From contig JAOTWT010000039.1 of NCBI GenBank assembly GCA_029862725.1, forward strand, positions 1-12,443: a stretch of DNA of 12,443 bases, in the 5' to 3' direction. Position 1 is the stretch's first letter; the number at the start of each line of letters is the position of its first letter. A model generated the notes under the pieces. That model had not been told where the DNA came from. It did not search any database and saw only the letters and a list, made by a program, of their open reading frames with translations. This DNA is from Acidobacteriota bacterium (GTDB lineage Bacteria; Acidobacteriota; Blastocatellia; Pyrinomonadales; Pyrinomonadaceae). Of this stretch, positions 1 through 6,174 are shown one piece after another. The translations under genes were made by a program, and so were the position numbers.

Positions 1-39
1 TTGGTAGTCGTAAAAAAGACGAGTAAGCAGAAAGGCTGA
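1..39 (+). CDS. rplC: 50S ribosomal protein L3, C-terminal end only (partial)
   Basis: Only the last 12 codons are in the window, reading LVVVKKTSKQKG and then a TGA stop at 37-39. L3 binds 23S rRNA near the peptidyl transferase centre and helps start 50S assembly. The assignment rests on two things. The hydrophobic-then-lysine-rich ending resembles known L3 C-termini, and the gene directly before rplD in this operon type is almost always rplC. The 5' part lies outside the window. It is the only gene here that uses TGA as a stop. Confidence is moderate because so little sequence is visible. Confidence 0.7.
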   Translation: MVVVKKTSKQKG

Positions 40-101
40 TAACAGGAGACGGGCGCCGATCAAGTCATGGCGGCCGCGGAAAGTTTCTAGAGGTAAGAAT
101 T

Positions 102-779
102 ATGCCTACCGTAAAGGTTCGCAATTTGAAAAATAAGGAAGTTGGCGAGATAGAGCTGGCAGACGAAGTGTTCGATGTTGAATACAACGAACCGTTGATC
201 CATGCTGCAGTTCGGAATTATCTGGCGAACGCCCGACAGGGTACGGTCAAGACCAAAACCCGTGGCAACGTCCGCGGTGGCGGAAGGAAGCCCTGGAGAC
301 AGAAGGGTACCGGCCGGGCCCGCGTAGCGTCGATCAGGTCGCCGCTTTGGAGAGGAGGCGGCAGGACTCATGGTCCGCAGCCCAAAGACTGGTCGTACAA
401 GATGCCTAAGAAGATGCGTCGGGGCGCTTTGCGGTCGGCGATTTCCGAAAGGCTGCGCGAGGGAAACCTGGTTGTGGTTGACGAACTGAAGGTCGAGACG
501 CATAAGACAAAGGAATTCGTTGGAATCCTGTCGTCGCTCGGTTTCAAGGACGGAGCGAAACAGTCAAAAGTATTGTTTGTTGACTCCCTGGATAACGCGA
601 ATTTGATCCTGGCTTCTCGTAACGTTCAGAAAACAAAGGTGGTTAACGGGTATGGCGTGAATGCCTACGACCTCGTTTTTCACGAAAAGATCGTTGTCTC
701 GAAAGCCGCAGTCGCGGAGTTGAACGAATTGCTCGATCCAAAACGCGAACGGAAAGGCGCGATGAAGGAGGCGGCATAA
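102..779 (+). CDS. rplD: 50S ribosomal protein L4
   Basis: L4 is a primary 23S rRNA-binding protein whose extended loop lines the peptide exit tunnel. The 225-residue product is slightly longer than the usual 200-210. The tunnel loop is clear at about residues 45-100: it is rich in Gly, Arg and Lys and includes GGGRKPWRQKGTGRAR and the later RGGGRTHGPQP. The globular part follows, with MPKKMRRGALRSA and a Rossmann-like tail (NGYGVNAYDL). The ATG at 102 has an AGAGGTAAG Shine-Dalgarno stretch 5-10 nt upstream. The stop lies 1 nt before rplW, so the two are probably translationally coupled. In E. coli L4 represses its own operon through the leader upstream of rpsJ; that region is not in this window, so no control can be judged. 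The last 15 or so residues are lysine and alanine rich but short. Confidence 0.98.
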   Translation: MPTVKVRNLKNKEVGEIELADEVFDVEYNEPLIHAAVRNYLANARQGTVKTKTRGNVRGGGRKPWRQKGTGRARVASIRSPLWRGGGRTHGPQPKDWSYKMPKKMRRGALRSAISERLREGNLVVVDELKVETHKTKEFVGILSSLGFKDGAKQSKVLFVDSLDNANLILASRNVQKTKVVNGYGVNAYDLVFHEKIVVSKAAVAELNELLDPKRERKGAMKEAA

Positions 780-780
780 G

Positions 781-1101
781 ATGAAAAAGGAAATGGCAGT
801 TTGGGACGTTCTTAAATCGCCCGTGATTACGGAGAAATCGGTATGGCTCCGCGAAGCCACCGAGGAAGAAGGAGACGGACAAATTCTTACGTTCAAGGTT
901 GCACGGGGTGCGAGCAAAGATCAGATCCGGAAGGCGGTTGAAGAGGTGTTTGGCGTCAAGGTGGCTCATATTCGAACGATGAATTATAAGGGCAAAATGA
1001 AGCGGCAGGGTCGTTTCGAAGGGCGCCGCGCGGCTTGGAAAAAGGCTTACGTCACTCTCAAACCGGGACAACCGCATGTGGATTATGCCGAGGCTATATA
1101 G
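781..1101 (+). CDS. rplW: 50S ribosomal protein L23
   Basis: L23 sits at the peptide exit and is the docking site for trigger factor and the signal recognition particle. At 106 residues it has normal family length. Landmarks are SPVITEKS near residue 13, the helix QIRKAVEEVFGVKV, and the basic hairpin NYKGKMKRQGRFEGRRAAWKKAYVTL. A short acidic stretch (EATEEEGDG, about residues 25-33) precedes the second strand and looks like a small insertion compared with typical L23. A strong Shine-Dalgarno AAGGAGG at 765-771 lies inside the end of rplD, 9 nt before the ATG, and the intergenic gap is 1 nt. Unlike its exit-site neighbours L22 and L24 in this genome, L23 has no charged tail. Confidence 0.97.
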   Translation: MKKEMAVWDVLKSPVITEKSVWLREATEEEGDGQILTFKVARGASKDQIRKAVEEVFGVKVAHIRTMNYKGKMKRQGRFEGRRAAWKKAYVTLKPGQPHVDYAEAI

Positions 1102-1142
1102 AATAAACGGCCGTTGGGCAGCAGAAGAGAAAAACTAGAATC

Positions 1143-1973
1143 ATGGCTATCAAGAAAGTAAAACCGACATCGCCCGCGAGAAGATATCAGACGTTTCTCA
1201 AGCGCGATCAGTTAACAAAAGGTGCCGAGCCGGAAAAATCGCTTCTCGAGCCAAAGAAGCGTATTTCAGGTCACAACAACGACGGCAGGATCACGGTTCG
1301 CAGACGCGGCGGAGGCCACAAACGCTTTTACCGCAAGATCGATTTTAAACGCGACAAGATCGGGATCCCGGGTCGGATAACGCAGATCGAGTACGATCCA
1401 AACCGTTCCGCCCATATCGCCCTGATCACTTATCTGGACGGTGAAAAGCGTTATATCCTGGCGCCCGCCAATATCGAGGTCGGCCAAACGATAATGAGCG
1501 GGCCTGAGGCGGACATCCTTCCCGGCAACGCGCTTCCGATTCTGAATATCCCGTTGGGTACCGAGGTACACAATATCGAAATGCGGCCGGGTAAAGGCGG
1601 TCAGCTCGTACGGTCCGCCGGCGGTTTCGCACAGTTGGTCGCAAAAGAGGGTAAGTACGCACAGATTAAGATGCCCTCCGGCGAGGTTAGAAAGATTCCG
1701 GTAGTTTGTATGGCGACCGTCGGTATGGTCGGTAACCGGGAGCATGAGAATGTCTCGCTTGGTAAAGCCGGTCGAAACCGTTGGAAGGGCCGTCGGCCGA
1801 AAGTGAGAGGCGTCGCGATGAACCCGATCGATCACCCCCATGGCGGTGGTGAAGGGAAAACTTCGGGGGGAAGGCATCCGGTGACGCCATGGGGCACGCC
1901 GACGAAGGGTTACAAGACACGCAGAAACAAGCGTACGGGAAATATGATCGTTCGCGATAGAAGAAGAAAATAG
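1143..1973 (+). CDS. rplB: 50S ribosomal protein L2
   Basis: L2 is among the most conserved 50S proteins. It binds 23S rRNA, is needed for subunit association, and lies close to the peptidyl transferase centre. The 276-residue length is standard. The N-terminal part carries the RNA-binding OB-type region (SGHNNDGRITVRRRGGGHKR, then RKIDFKRDK), the middle the SH3-like barrel (GTEVHNIEMRPGKGGQLVRSAG), and the C-terminal part the hallmark DHPHGGGEGKTSGGRHPVTP with the conserved histidine implicated in peptidyl transferase function. The 41-nt spacer before it contains only a weak purine-rich Shine-Dalgarno (AGAAGAGAAAA), so translation may depend partly on coupling to rplW. Stop codon is TAG, 3 nt before rpsS. 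Confidence 0.99.
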   Translation: MAIKKVKPTSPARRYQTFLKRDQLTKGAEPEKSLLEPKKRISGHNNDGRITVRRRGGGHKRFYRKIDFKRDKIGIPGRITQIEYDPNRSAHIALITYLDGEKRYILAPANIEVGQTIMSGPEADILPGNALPILNIPLGTEVHNIEMRPGKGGQLVRSAGGFAQLVAKEGKYAQIKMPSGEVRKIPVVCMATVGMVGNREHENVSLGKAGRNRWKGRRPKVRGVAMNPIDHPHGGGEGKTSGGRHPVTPWGTPTKGYKTRRNKRTGNMIVRDRRRK

Positions 1974-1976
1974 AAT

Positions 1977-2267
1977 ATGCCACGTTCAATTAAGAAAGGA
2001 CCGTTTATAGATCTGAGCGTCCAAAAGACGCTCAGACGTATCGAGGAAACAGGCTCGAAACCGCAGGCGATCAAAACCTGGTCGCGGCGTTCGACGATTA
2101 CCCCGGATATGGTCGGACTAACGTTCGGCGTTCATAACGGGAGAAGACATATCCCCGTTTACATTACGGAGAATATGGTCGGCCACAAGCTCGGTGAGTT
2201 TTCACCGACAAGGATGTTTAAGGGTCACCCCGGCACCAAGGCCGAAAAGGCCGCCAAACGGAAGTAG
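1977..2267 (+). CDS. rpsS: 30S ribosomal protein S19
   Basis: S19 binds the head of the 30S subunit with S13 and contacts the 16S rRNA 3' domain and the intersubunit bridge region. The 96-residue product has the typical start MPRSIKKGPFID, the central TWSRRSTITPDMVG, and the signature HNGRRHIPVYITENMVGHKLGEFSPTR (split here by description only). The last residues (GTKAEKAAKRK) are a short basic end within the normal family range. The ATG is 3 nt after the rplB stop, with only weak Shine-Dalgarno-like sequence (AGAAGAAG), which points to translational coupling. It is followed by an 85-nt spacer before rplV. Confidence 0.98.
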   Translation: MPRSIKKGPFIDLSVQKTLRRIEETGSKPQAIKTWSRRSTITPDMVGLTFGVHNGRRHIPVYITENMVGHKLGEFSPTRMFKGHPGTKAEKAAKRK

Positions 2268-2269
2268 GG

Positions 2270-2365
2270 ATGGTCAGATCGCTGGTTTCTGACGGCGGCG
2301 GGACAGACGTAACCATAATCATACGGACCAATTTTAGAGACGAACTAGAAAGATGGAAGCTGTAG
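2270..2365 (+). other. Possible 31-codon bridging ORF between rpsS and rplV
   Basis: An ATG begins 3 nt after the rpsS stop and opens a 31-codon frame (MVRSLVSDGGGTDVTIIIR at its start). It ends at a TAG overlapping the first 13 nt of rplV in another frame. No similarity to a known protein is recognised and there is no good Shine-Dalgarno sequence. If translated by reinitiation it would carry ribosomes across the spacer to the rplV start. It may equally be chance. Confidence 0.15.
2273..2293 (+). promoter_or_regulatory. Potential 6-bp hairpin in rpsS-rplV spacer
   Basis: GTCAGA at 2273-2278 is the exact reverse complement of TCTGAC at 2288-2293, with a 9-nt loop. It sits just after the rpsS stop. 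There is no following T-run, so it is not a terminator. It could be an mRNA processing or stability element, or it could be chance. Confidence 0.25.
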
Positions 2366-3231
2366 CCAAAACAAAATACCTAAAGGGTTCACCGCAAAAA
2401 GCGCGTCTGGTAATTGACCTCGTGCGCGGTCAAAACGTTTCGAAAGCGCTTGCAATCCTGCAATACACCAATAAGCGTGCGGCAGGCCCGATTGCCAAGT
2501 GTATTCGCTCGGCGATTGCAAATGCCACATATAAGGCGGAGCAGGAGAATATTGCAATCGACCCCGACGATCTATGGGTCAAGCGTTGTTTTGTCGACAT
2601 GGGGCCGACAAAGAACCGTCGGCGTTTGCGCCCGGCGCCGCAAGGCAGGGCCTATTTCGAAAGGCGGCATTATTGTCACATCACGATCGAGTTGACGAGC
2701 GATGTCCCAGAAGAGGAGGCCGATAAGGGCCCTTCGGAAGAGCAGCTTGCCAGGATCGCAGCGAAAAAAGCGAAAAAGGCTGCTGAGCAGAAGAAAGTCG
2801 CTGATGAAAAGAAGGCGGCCGGCAAAGCGGTCGAAGAAGCAGCGCCCGAAGAAGTAAAGGCGGACGAGGCGCCGGCAAAAGAGGAAAAGACCGAAGCCAA
2901 ATCCGAAGATGCGGAAGTGGGAACGGATGAAGCGCCGGACAAAGAAATCGAGGCAAAGGCAGACGTAGCGGTTGAAGAAAAAGCCGATGATGCGGCCGAG
3001 GATGTTGGCGAAGAAAAAGCCGAATCGAAAGCGGACAAGGCGGTTGACGGAAAGACCGAAGACGTGACCGAGGCAAAGACGGAAGAGACCGCAGAGGAGA
3101 AAGCCGAAGTGAAAAACGCGGCTGAGCCGGCAGAGGCTCCCGCCGAGGAAAGCCCGGACGTTAAAGCGGGGAAGGATAAAAAAGTAGCGGCCGAAGAAGA
3201 AACTGAAGAGAAGCCTGAAGGCAAGGCATAG
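2353..3231 (+). CDS. rplV: 50S ribosomal protein L22 with long charged C-terminal extension
   Basis: L22 binds all domains of 23S rRNA; its beta-hairpin lines the exit tunnel and its globular part lies at the tunnel exit on the solvent side. The core is residues 1-118. It has KYLKGSPQKARLVIDLVRG, then KRAAGPIAKCIRSAIANA, the hairpin with KRCFVDMGPTKNRRRLRPAPQGRA, and the final strand HITIEL. A normal L22 is about 110-120 residues, but this one runs to 292. Residues 119-292 are low complexity, about three quarters Ala, Glu, Lys and Asp, with roughly 58 acidic to 31 basic residues by hand count, and are probably disordered. The reading frame is continuous and has no internal stop or sign of frameshift. 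The ATG at 2353 follows AGAAAG and matches the usual L22 start. The gene ends with TAG 14 nt before rpsC. Confidence 0.97.
   Translation: MEAVAKTKYLKGSPQKARLVIDLVRGQNVSKALAILQYTNKRAAGPIAKCIRSAIANATYKAEQENIAIDPDDLWVKRCFVDMGPTKNRRRLRPAPQGRAYFERRHYCHITIELTSDVPEEEADKGPSEEQLARIAAKKAKKAAEQKKVADEKKAAGKAVEEAAPEEVKADEAPAKEEKTEAKSEDAEVGTDEAPDKEIEAKADVAVEEKADDAAEDVGEEKAESKADKAVDGKTEDVTEAKTEETAEEKAEVKNAAEPAEAPAEESPDVKAGKDKKVAAEEETEEKPEGKA
2707..3228 (+). other. L22 acidic Ala/Glu/Lys-rich C-terminal tail
   Basis: This part of rplV encodes residues 119-292, beyond the end of the conserved L22 fold. It has repeated short patterns such as EEKA, EAKA and KAD-like units without exact long tandem repeats. Almost no hydrophobic or aromatic residue occurs, so a folded domain is unlikely. 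It has no recognised domain. Confidence 0.85.
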
Positions 3232-3245
3232 GGATACGTAGAATT

Positions 3246-3995
3246 ATGGGACAGAAAGTACATCCATATGGATTTCGAGTCGGTTACAACAAGGACTGGC
3301 ATTCGCATTGGTACGCCAAGCACGAATTTGCCGAGTTCCTCGCCGAAGACCTGAAGCTCAAGAAGGATCTCAAGAACCGGTTTGCGGGGGCGGGAGTTTC
3401 GCACATCGACGTCGAGCGCGCCGCGAACAGGCTTAAGATCATTATCTACACATCGCGTCCCGGGATAATTATCGGGCGGAAGGGTGCCGAGATCGAGAAA
3501 CTTAAGGAAGATCTTTCGATAAAGACCAAACGCGAAGTCATAGTTTCAATTCAGGAAATACGGAAACCGGAATTAAACGCCCAGCTCCAGGCGGAGAAGA
3601 TCGCGTTTCAGCTCGAAAAGCGGATTGCTTTCAGGCGTGCCATGAAGAAGGTAATGGAAGAAACCATGAGGTTTGGTGCGCATGGTGTGAAAGTAATGGT
3701 TTCGGGACGTCTCAACGGCGCGGAGATCGCTCGCCGCGAATGGGCGCTCAACGGTCAGCTGCCGCTTCATACGCTCCGTGCAGATATTGATTATGGACTG
3801 GCCGAAGCTCAGACCACGATGGGGATCATCGGGGTTAAATGCTGGATTTATCGCGGGGAGATTTTGGATCCAAATGCAAACATGGCTCGCGGTACGACAA
3901 CCGACCCGATCAACGAGCCGAAGATGCGGGAAGGTGCGCGTCGCGGCAGACGACCTCGGCCGCGCAGGGACGACAACCGCAATGCCAGGGGTTAG
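3246..3995 (+). CDS. rpsC: 30S ribosomal protein S3
   Basis: S3 lies at the mRNA entry side of the 30S head and contributes to the helicase activity of the ribosome. The 249-residue product is slightly longer than the usual 210-235. It begins MGQKVHPYGFRVG. It has a type II KH domain with the GRKG loop at residues 77-80 (within RPGIIIGRKGAEIEKL), and the S3 C-terminal domain with GVKVMVSGRLNGAEIARREW and the DYGLAEAQTTMGIIGVK region. The end is an arginine-rich disordered tail (ARRGRRPRPRRDDNR), which is common in the family. The ATG has AGGG about 12 nt upstream, overlapping the rplV stop. The stop is TAG. Confidence 0.98.
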   Translation: MGQKVHPYGFRVGYNKDWHSHWYAKHEFAEFLAEDLKLKKDLKNRFAGAGVSHIDVERAANRLKIIIYTSRPGIIIGRKGAEIEKLKEDLSIKTKREVIVSIQEIRKPELNAQLQAEKIAFQLEKRIAFRRAMKKVMEETMRFGAHGVKVMVSGRLNGAEIARREWALNGQLPLHTLRADIDYGLAEAQTTMGIIGVKCWIYRGEILDPNANMARGTTTDPINEPKMREGARRGRRPRPRRDDNRNARG

Positions 3996-4009
3996 TTTTT
4001 AGAGGTTTT
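3996..4009 (+). repeat. U-rich AGAGG element, copy 1 (before rplP)
   Basis: TTTTTAGAGGTTTT begins immediately after the rpsC stop. The same 14 bases occur at 10326-10339 before secY. Here AGAGG is 20 nt from the rplP ATG, and a second AGAGG at 4012-4016 is better spaced, so this first copy is not needed as the ribosome binding site. A U-rich stretch next to a Shine-Dalgarno-like sequence could favour S1 contact. Confidence 0.45.
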
Positions 4010-4025
4010 TCAGAGGATAAGACTT

Positions 4026-4454
4026 ATGTTAATGCCGAAGAAGGTCAAGTTCCGGAAACAGCAAAAAGGCCGGATGAGGGGAAAGGCTCATCGCGGTGAC
4101 AAGCTCAATTTCGGGGATTTTGGACTGAAAGCATTGGATCCGGGTTGGATCACGGACCGCCAGATAGAAGCCGCGCGGATCGCGATGACCCGTCACGTAA
4201 AAAGGGGCGGAAAAATCTGGATTCGGATGTTTCCGGACAAGCCGATTACAAAGAAGCCGGCAGAAACCCGAATGGGTAAAGGAAAAGGCGCACCGGATCA
4301 CTGGGTCGCGGTCGTTAGGCCCGGGCGGATTCTTTACGAGATTCAGGGAGTCGAAGAAGGTCTGGCCAGGGAAGCGATGGCGCTTGCAGCCCAGAAGCTT
4401 CCGATCCAGGTCAAGTTTGTGACTCGTGCCGACCTCGAAGGAGGACTTGTTTAA
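4026..4454 (+). CDS. rplP: 50S ribosomal protein L16
   Basis: L16 organises the A-site tRNA region of the 50S subunit and is needed late in assembly. The 142-residue product has normal length (about 136-145). It starts MLMPKKVKFRKQQKGRMRG and contains the FGDFGLKALDPGWITDRQIEAAR region. It also has RMGKGKGAPDHWVAVVRPG and ends with AAQKLPIQVKFVTR. The region equivalent to the arginine hydroxylated in E. coli L16 falls within the RMGKGKG stretch. The second Met (codon 3) is a possible start, but MLMPKK is the usual L16 beginning and has AGAGGATAAG 9 nt upstream. The stop is 2 nt before rpmC. Confidence 0.98.
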   Translation: MLMPKKVKFRKQQKGRMRGKAHRGDKLNFGDFGLKALDPGWITDRQIEAARIAMTRHVKRGGKIWIRMFPDKPITKKPAETRMGKGKGAPDHWVAVVRPGRILYEIQGVEEGLAREAMALAAQKLPIQVKFVTRADLEGGLV

Positions 4455-4456
4455 TC

Positions 4457-4687
4457 ATGAAAAGAGGCGAACAGCTGGACCAGCTCCGTGAGATGGACAT
4501 CGACGAACTGCGCGAACAGGCGGACTCGTTGAAGGAATCCTTGTTCCGTTTGAAGTTCCGAAAGTCGCTCGGCGTGGGAGACGTCGTAGCGGATATTCGC
4601 AGGGAAAAGAAGACCCTCGCGAGAGTTTATACATTGATGCGTACGCGCGAGATAGAAGCCGGAAAATCGGCGGAAAAGTCAGCGTAG
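4457..4687 (+). CDS. rpmC: 50S ribosomal protein L29
   Basis: L29 is a small helical-hairpin protein at the peptide exit next to L23. The 76-residue product is slightly longer than the usual 60-70. The signature is the helix LREMDIDELREQADSLKESLFRLKFRKSLG, followed by RREKKTLARVYTLMR (both shown in parts). The last ten residues (EAGKSAEKSA) are a short low-complexity extra end, a minor version of the tails seen on L22 and others. A strong Shine-Dalgarno AAGGAGG at 4438-4444 lies inside rplP, 12 nt upstream of the ATG, and only 2 nt separate the genes. The stop is TAG. Confidence 0.96.
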   Translation: MKRGEQLDQLREMDIDELREQADSLKESLFRLKFRKSLGVGDVVADIRREKKTLARVYTLMRTREIEAGKSAEKSA

Positions 4688-4712
4688 TGCGACGAAGAAC
4701 GAGTTAATTGTA

Positions 4713-4898
4713 ATGGCAGAGAAAAAGAAAAAAGACGAAGCAGTTGAGGAAGCGGCAGCGGAGAACGCTCAAACCGCTGATACTCAGCCGGAAGCCGAGG
4801 CAGGGGACGAAAGCGCCGCCAAAAAGTCGGAGGCGAAAAAGAGCAAACCCGAAACTCCGGCGGTCCAGTCCGAATCAACGGCTTCAGACGGAAGCGGT
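4713..4898 (+). other. S17 N-terminal low-complexity extension
   Basis: This encodes residues 1-62 of rpsQ, with KKKK near the start, many EA and AE steps, and a Ser/Thr-rich hinge before the core. By hand count there are 15 acidic and 9 basic residues. It is not hydrophobic, so it is not a signal peptide. No known domain is recognised. Confidence 0.8.
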
Positions 4899-5147
4899 CG
4901 GTCTAAGCGTGCGGAAAAGGTCGGTGTCGTGTTTTCGGACAAGATGACGAAAACCGTCGTCGTGCGGGTGGACCGCACATTGAAACACCCAATGTACCGC
5001 AAATACATGAAGAAGCGTAAGAAATTTATGGCCCATAACGAGATGGGAGCGTCGGAAGGAGACAAGGTCCGGATTGTGGAAACCCGACCGTTGTCGGCGA
5101 AGAAGCGATGGCGCGTCGTTGAAATTATACAAAAAGCGCAGAAATAA
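4713..5147 (+). CDS. rpsQ: 30S ribosomal protein S17 with charged N-terminal extension
   Basis: S17 is a primary 16S rRNA-binding OB-fold protein of the 30S body. The core is residues 63-144: GVVFSDKMTKTVVVRVDR, then KHPMYRKYMKKRKKFMAHNE, then EGDKVRIVETRPLS and KKRWRVVEII. This matches the usual length of about 80-90. Before it lie about 62 residues rich in Ala, Glu, Lys, Ser and Asp with no aromatic residue. I read each codon of this extension: there is no in-frame ATG, GTG or TTG until the GTG at codon 73, inside the first core strand. A shorter normal S17 therefore cannot be obtained by choosing a later start. Upstream Shine-Dalgarno sequence is weak (GAAGAACGAG). The gene precedes the longest spacer in the window. 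Confidence 0.95.
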   Translation: MAEKKKKDEAVEEAAAENAQTADTQPEAEAGDESAAKKSEAKKSKPETPAVQSESTASDGSGRSKRAEKVGVVFSDKMTKTVVVRVDRTLKHPMYRKYMKKRKKFMAHNEMGASEGDKVRIVETRPLSAKKRWRVVEIIQKAQK

Positions 5148-5165
5148 ACGGGCAGTTTGCGTTGT

Positions 5166-5204
5166 CCGGGCTTGTGCGATCAGTGAAAGAGAGCGGCAAG
5201 CCGG
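5166..5204 (+). promoter_or_regulatory. Potential stem-loop in the rpsQ-rplN spacer
   Basis: CCGG-G-CTTG at 5166-5174 can pair with CAAGCCGG at 5197-5204, giving an 8-bp stem with one bulged G and a 22-nt loop. No T-run follows, so it is not a Rho-independent terminator. The spacer marks the point where E. coli separates the S10 and spc operons. I saw no convincing -35/-10 promoter pair in it. Confidence 0.3.
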
Positions 5205-5234
5205 CAGCCGGCCACGTAAGTGGAGTGAATAGTT

Positions 5235-5603
5235 ATGATTCAAATGCAGACCGCATTGATGGTCGCGGACAATTCGGGGGCTAAGAAAGTCAAGATGATC
5301 ATGCCGATCGGTGGTTCGACTAGCAGGATTGCTTCGATCGGCGACAAGATCAAGGTCACTGTCAAAGAGGCTTCGCCCGACGGCACCGTAAGAAAAGGAA
5401 GCGTCCATGACGCGGTTATCGTACGGACAAGAAAAGAGGTTCGACGTAATGACGGAACCTATATCAGGTTTGACGAAAATGCGGCGGTTCTTATCAAGGA
5501 AGACGGTTCGCCGATTGGGACACGGGTTTTTGGTCCGGTCGCACGCGAGCTTCGCGATAAGAACTTTATGAAGATCGTTTCGCTCGCTCCGGAGGTGATT
5601 TAG
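5235..5603 (+). CDS. rplN: 50S ribosomal protein L14
   Basis: L14 forms intersubunit bridges and is the landing site of the silencing factor RsfS on free 50S subunits. The 122-residue length is exactly usual. Landmarks are MIQMQTALMVADNSGAKKV, IGDKIKVTVKEASPDGTV, the VIVRTRKEVRR strand, DGTYIRFDENAAVLI, and the ending GTRVFGPVARELRDKNFMKI. The stretch after ADNSGAKKV (KMIMPIGGSTSRIAS) departs from the common CIKVLGGS-type sequence but keeps the glycines. The ATG follows GGAGTGA at 5222-5228, a good ribosome binding site. The stop is TAG, and the strong Shine-Dalgarno for rplX lies inside its last codons. Confidence 0.98.
   Translation: MIQMQTALMVADNSGAKKVKMIMPIGGSTSRIASIGDKIKVTVKEASPDGTVRKGSVHDAVIVRTRKEVRRNDGTYIRFDENAAVLIKEDGSPIGTRVFGPVARELRDKNFMKIVSLAPEVI
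5591..5598 (+). promoter_or_regulatory. Strong Shine-Dalgarno for rplX
   Basis: GGAGGTGA is a full match to the anti-Shine-Dalgarno core and lies within the end of rplN, 9 nt before the rplX ATG. It is the strongest ribosome binding site in the window and fixes the rplX start. Confidence 0.8.
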
Positions 5604-5607
5604 AAGA

Positions 5608-6135
5608 ATGAAAAGGCAAAAGACAAAAGGAGCGGTCAAGACCCGGATCAAGCGCGGTGATGAAGTCGTTTTTGTTGCAGGCAAGGAGTTTAACCGTTAC
5701 GACAGTGAGGGGAACCGGAATCCTTACAGGGGACGTGTGATTGCGGTTGATCCGCACGCCGGCCGCGTCAAGGTCGACGGGGCGATGATCGTTAAGAAAC
5801 ACAGGAAGGCCGTTCCGCAAATGAACGTCCAGGGCGGAATTATTAAGAAAGAGGCCTGGGTGAGTATTTCGAATGTCGCAGTGGTCGATCCCGAAACAGG
5901 AAAACCTACGCGCGTCAAATACGAAATTCGCGACGGGTCGAAGGTTCGGCTCGCCAAGAGCGGGGCGGTGATTCCGGAGCAAAGCGCGTTTGAGAGGAAC
6001 AAGCCCGAAGTCGACGAGACGGATGAGGAACCCAAGGTTGAGGAAACGGCAGTCGACGAGAAAAAGGGCGAAACGGATGCGCCGGAGACCAAAAAAAGCG
6101 CGGACAAAAAAGCCGCTGAAACAGAAGAAGAATAG
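5608..6135 (+). CDS. rplX: 50S ribosomal protein L24 with KOW insertion and acidic C-terminal tail
   Basis: L24 is an assembly-initiating 23S rRNA-binding protein next to the tunnel exit. The core is about residues 1-128. IKRGDEVVFVAGK opens the KOW domain, then come GRVKVDGAMIVKKHRK, the GGIIKKEAWVSISNVAVVDP block and the end RVKYEIRDGSKVR. Two things are odd. Between GK (25-26) and RGRV there are about 15 residues (27-41) where the family usually has about 5 (DKGKR-like), an insertion of about 10. And residues 130-175 form a net-acidic low-complexity tail (EETAVDEKKGETDAPE and similar); a usual L24 has 100-110 residues. The start is fixed by GGAGGTGA. It lies 4 nt after rplN. The stop is TAG. 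Confidence 0.95.
   Translation: MKRQKTKGAVKTRIKRGDEVVFVAGKEFNRYDSEGNRNPYRGRVIAVDPHAGRVKVDGAMIVKKHRKAVPQMNVQGGIIKKEAWVSISNVAVVDPETGKPTRVKYEIRDGSKVRLAKSGAVIPEQSAFERNKPEVDETDEEPKVEETAVDEKKGETDAPETKKSADKKAAETEEE
5995..6132 (+). other. L24 acidic C-terminal tail
   Basis: This encodes residues 130-175 of L24. By hand count it has 18 acidic and 9 basic residues and no aromatic residue. It ends in ETEEE and has no recognised domain. Disorder is inferred from composition. Confidence 0.75.
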
Positions 6136-6146
6136 AGACTTTTAGG

Positions 6147-6174
6147 TTTGGTAACGCCGCCGGCGGGTCCCAAA
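6147..6174 (+). promoter_or_regulatory. Potential hairpin in the rplX-rplE spacer
   Basis: TTTGG (6147-6151) can pair with CCAAA (6170-6174), enclosing CGCC-GCC-GGCG (6155-6165) with an internal loop on each side. In E. coli the S8 repressor site of the spc operon lies at this same rplX-rplE junction. I cannot show that this hairpin resembles the S8-binding helix of 16S rRNA, so a control role is only a suggestion. Confidence 0.3.

Noticed and set aside
70..79. GCGGCCGC palindrome in the rplC-rplD spacer
   Set aside because: It is a short GC palindrome with no loop to form a hairpin and no partner copy; most likely chance.
2676..3404. Long reverse-strand open frame (242 codons) opposite rplV tail and rpsC
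   Set aside because: Its translation is a Ser/Ala/Phe low-complexity stretch that mirrors the Lys/Glu/Ala codons of the L22 tail, with no domain and no ribosome binding site.
5148..5234. Promoter for a separate spc operon
   Set aside because: I looked for a -35/-10 pair with 16-18 nt spacing and found no convincing match.
4884..5684. Reverse-strand 266-codon open frame across rpsQ, rplN and rplX
   Set aside because: It covers three clear forward genes, has no family resemblance and is explained by codon bias.
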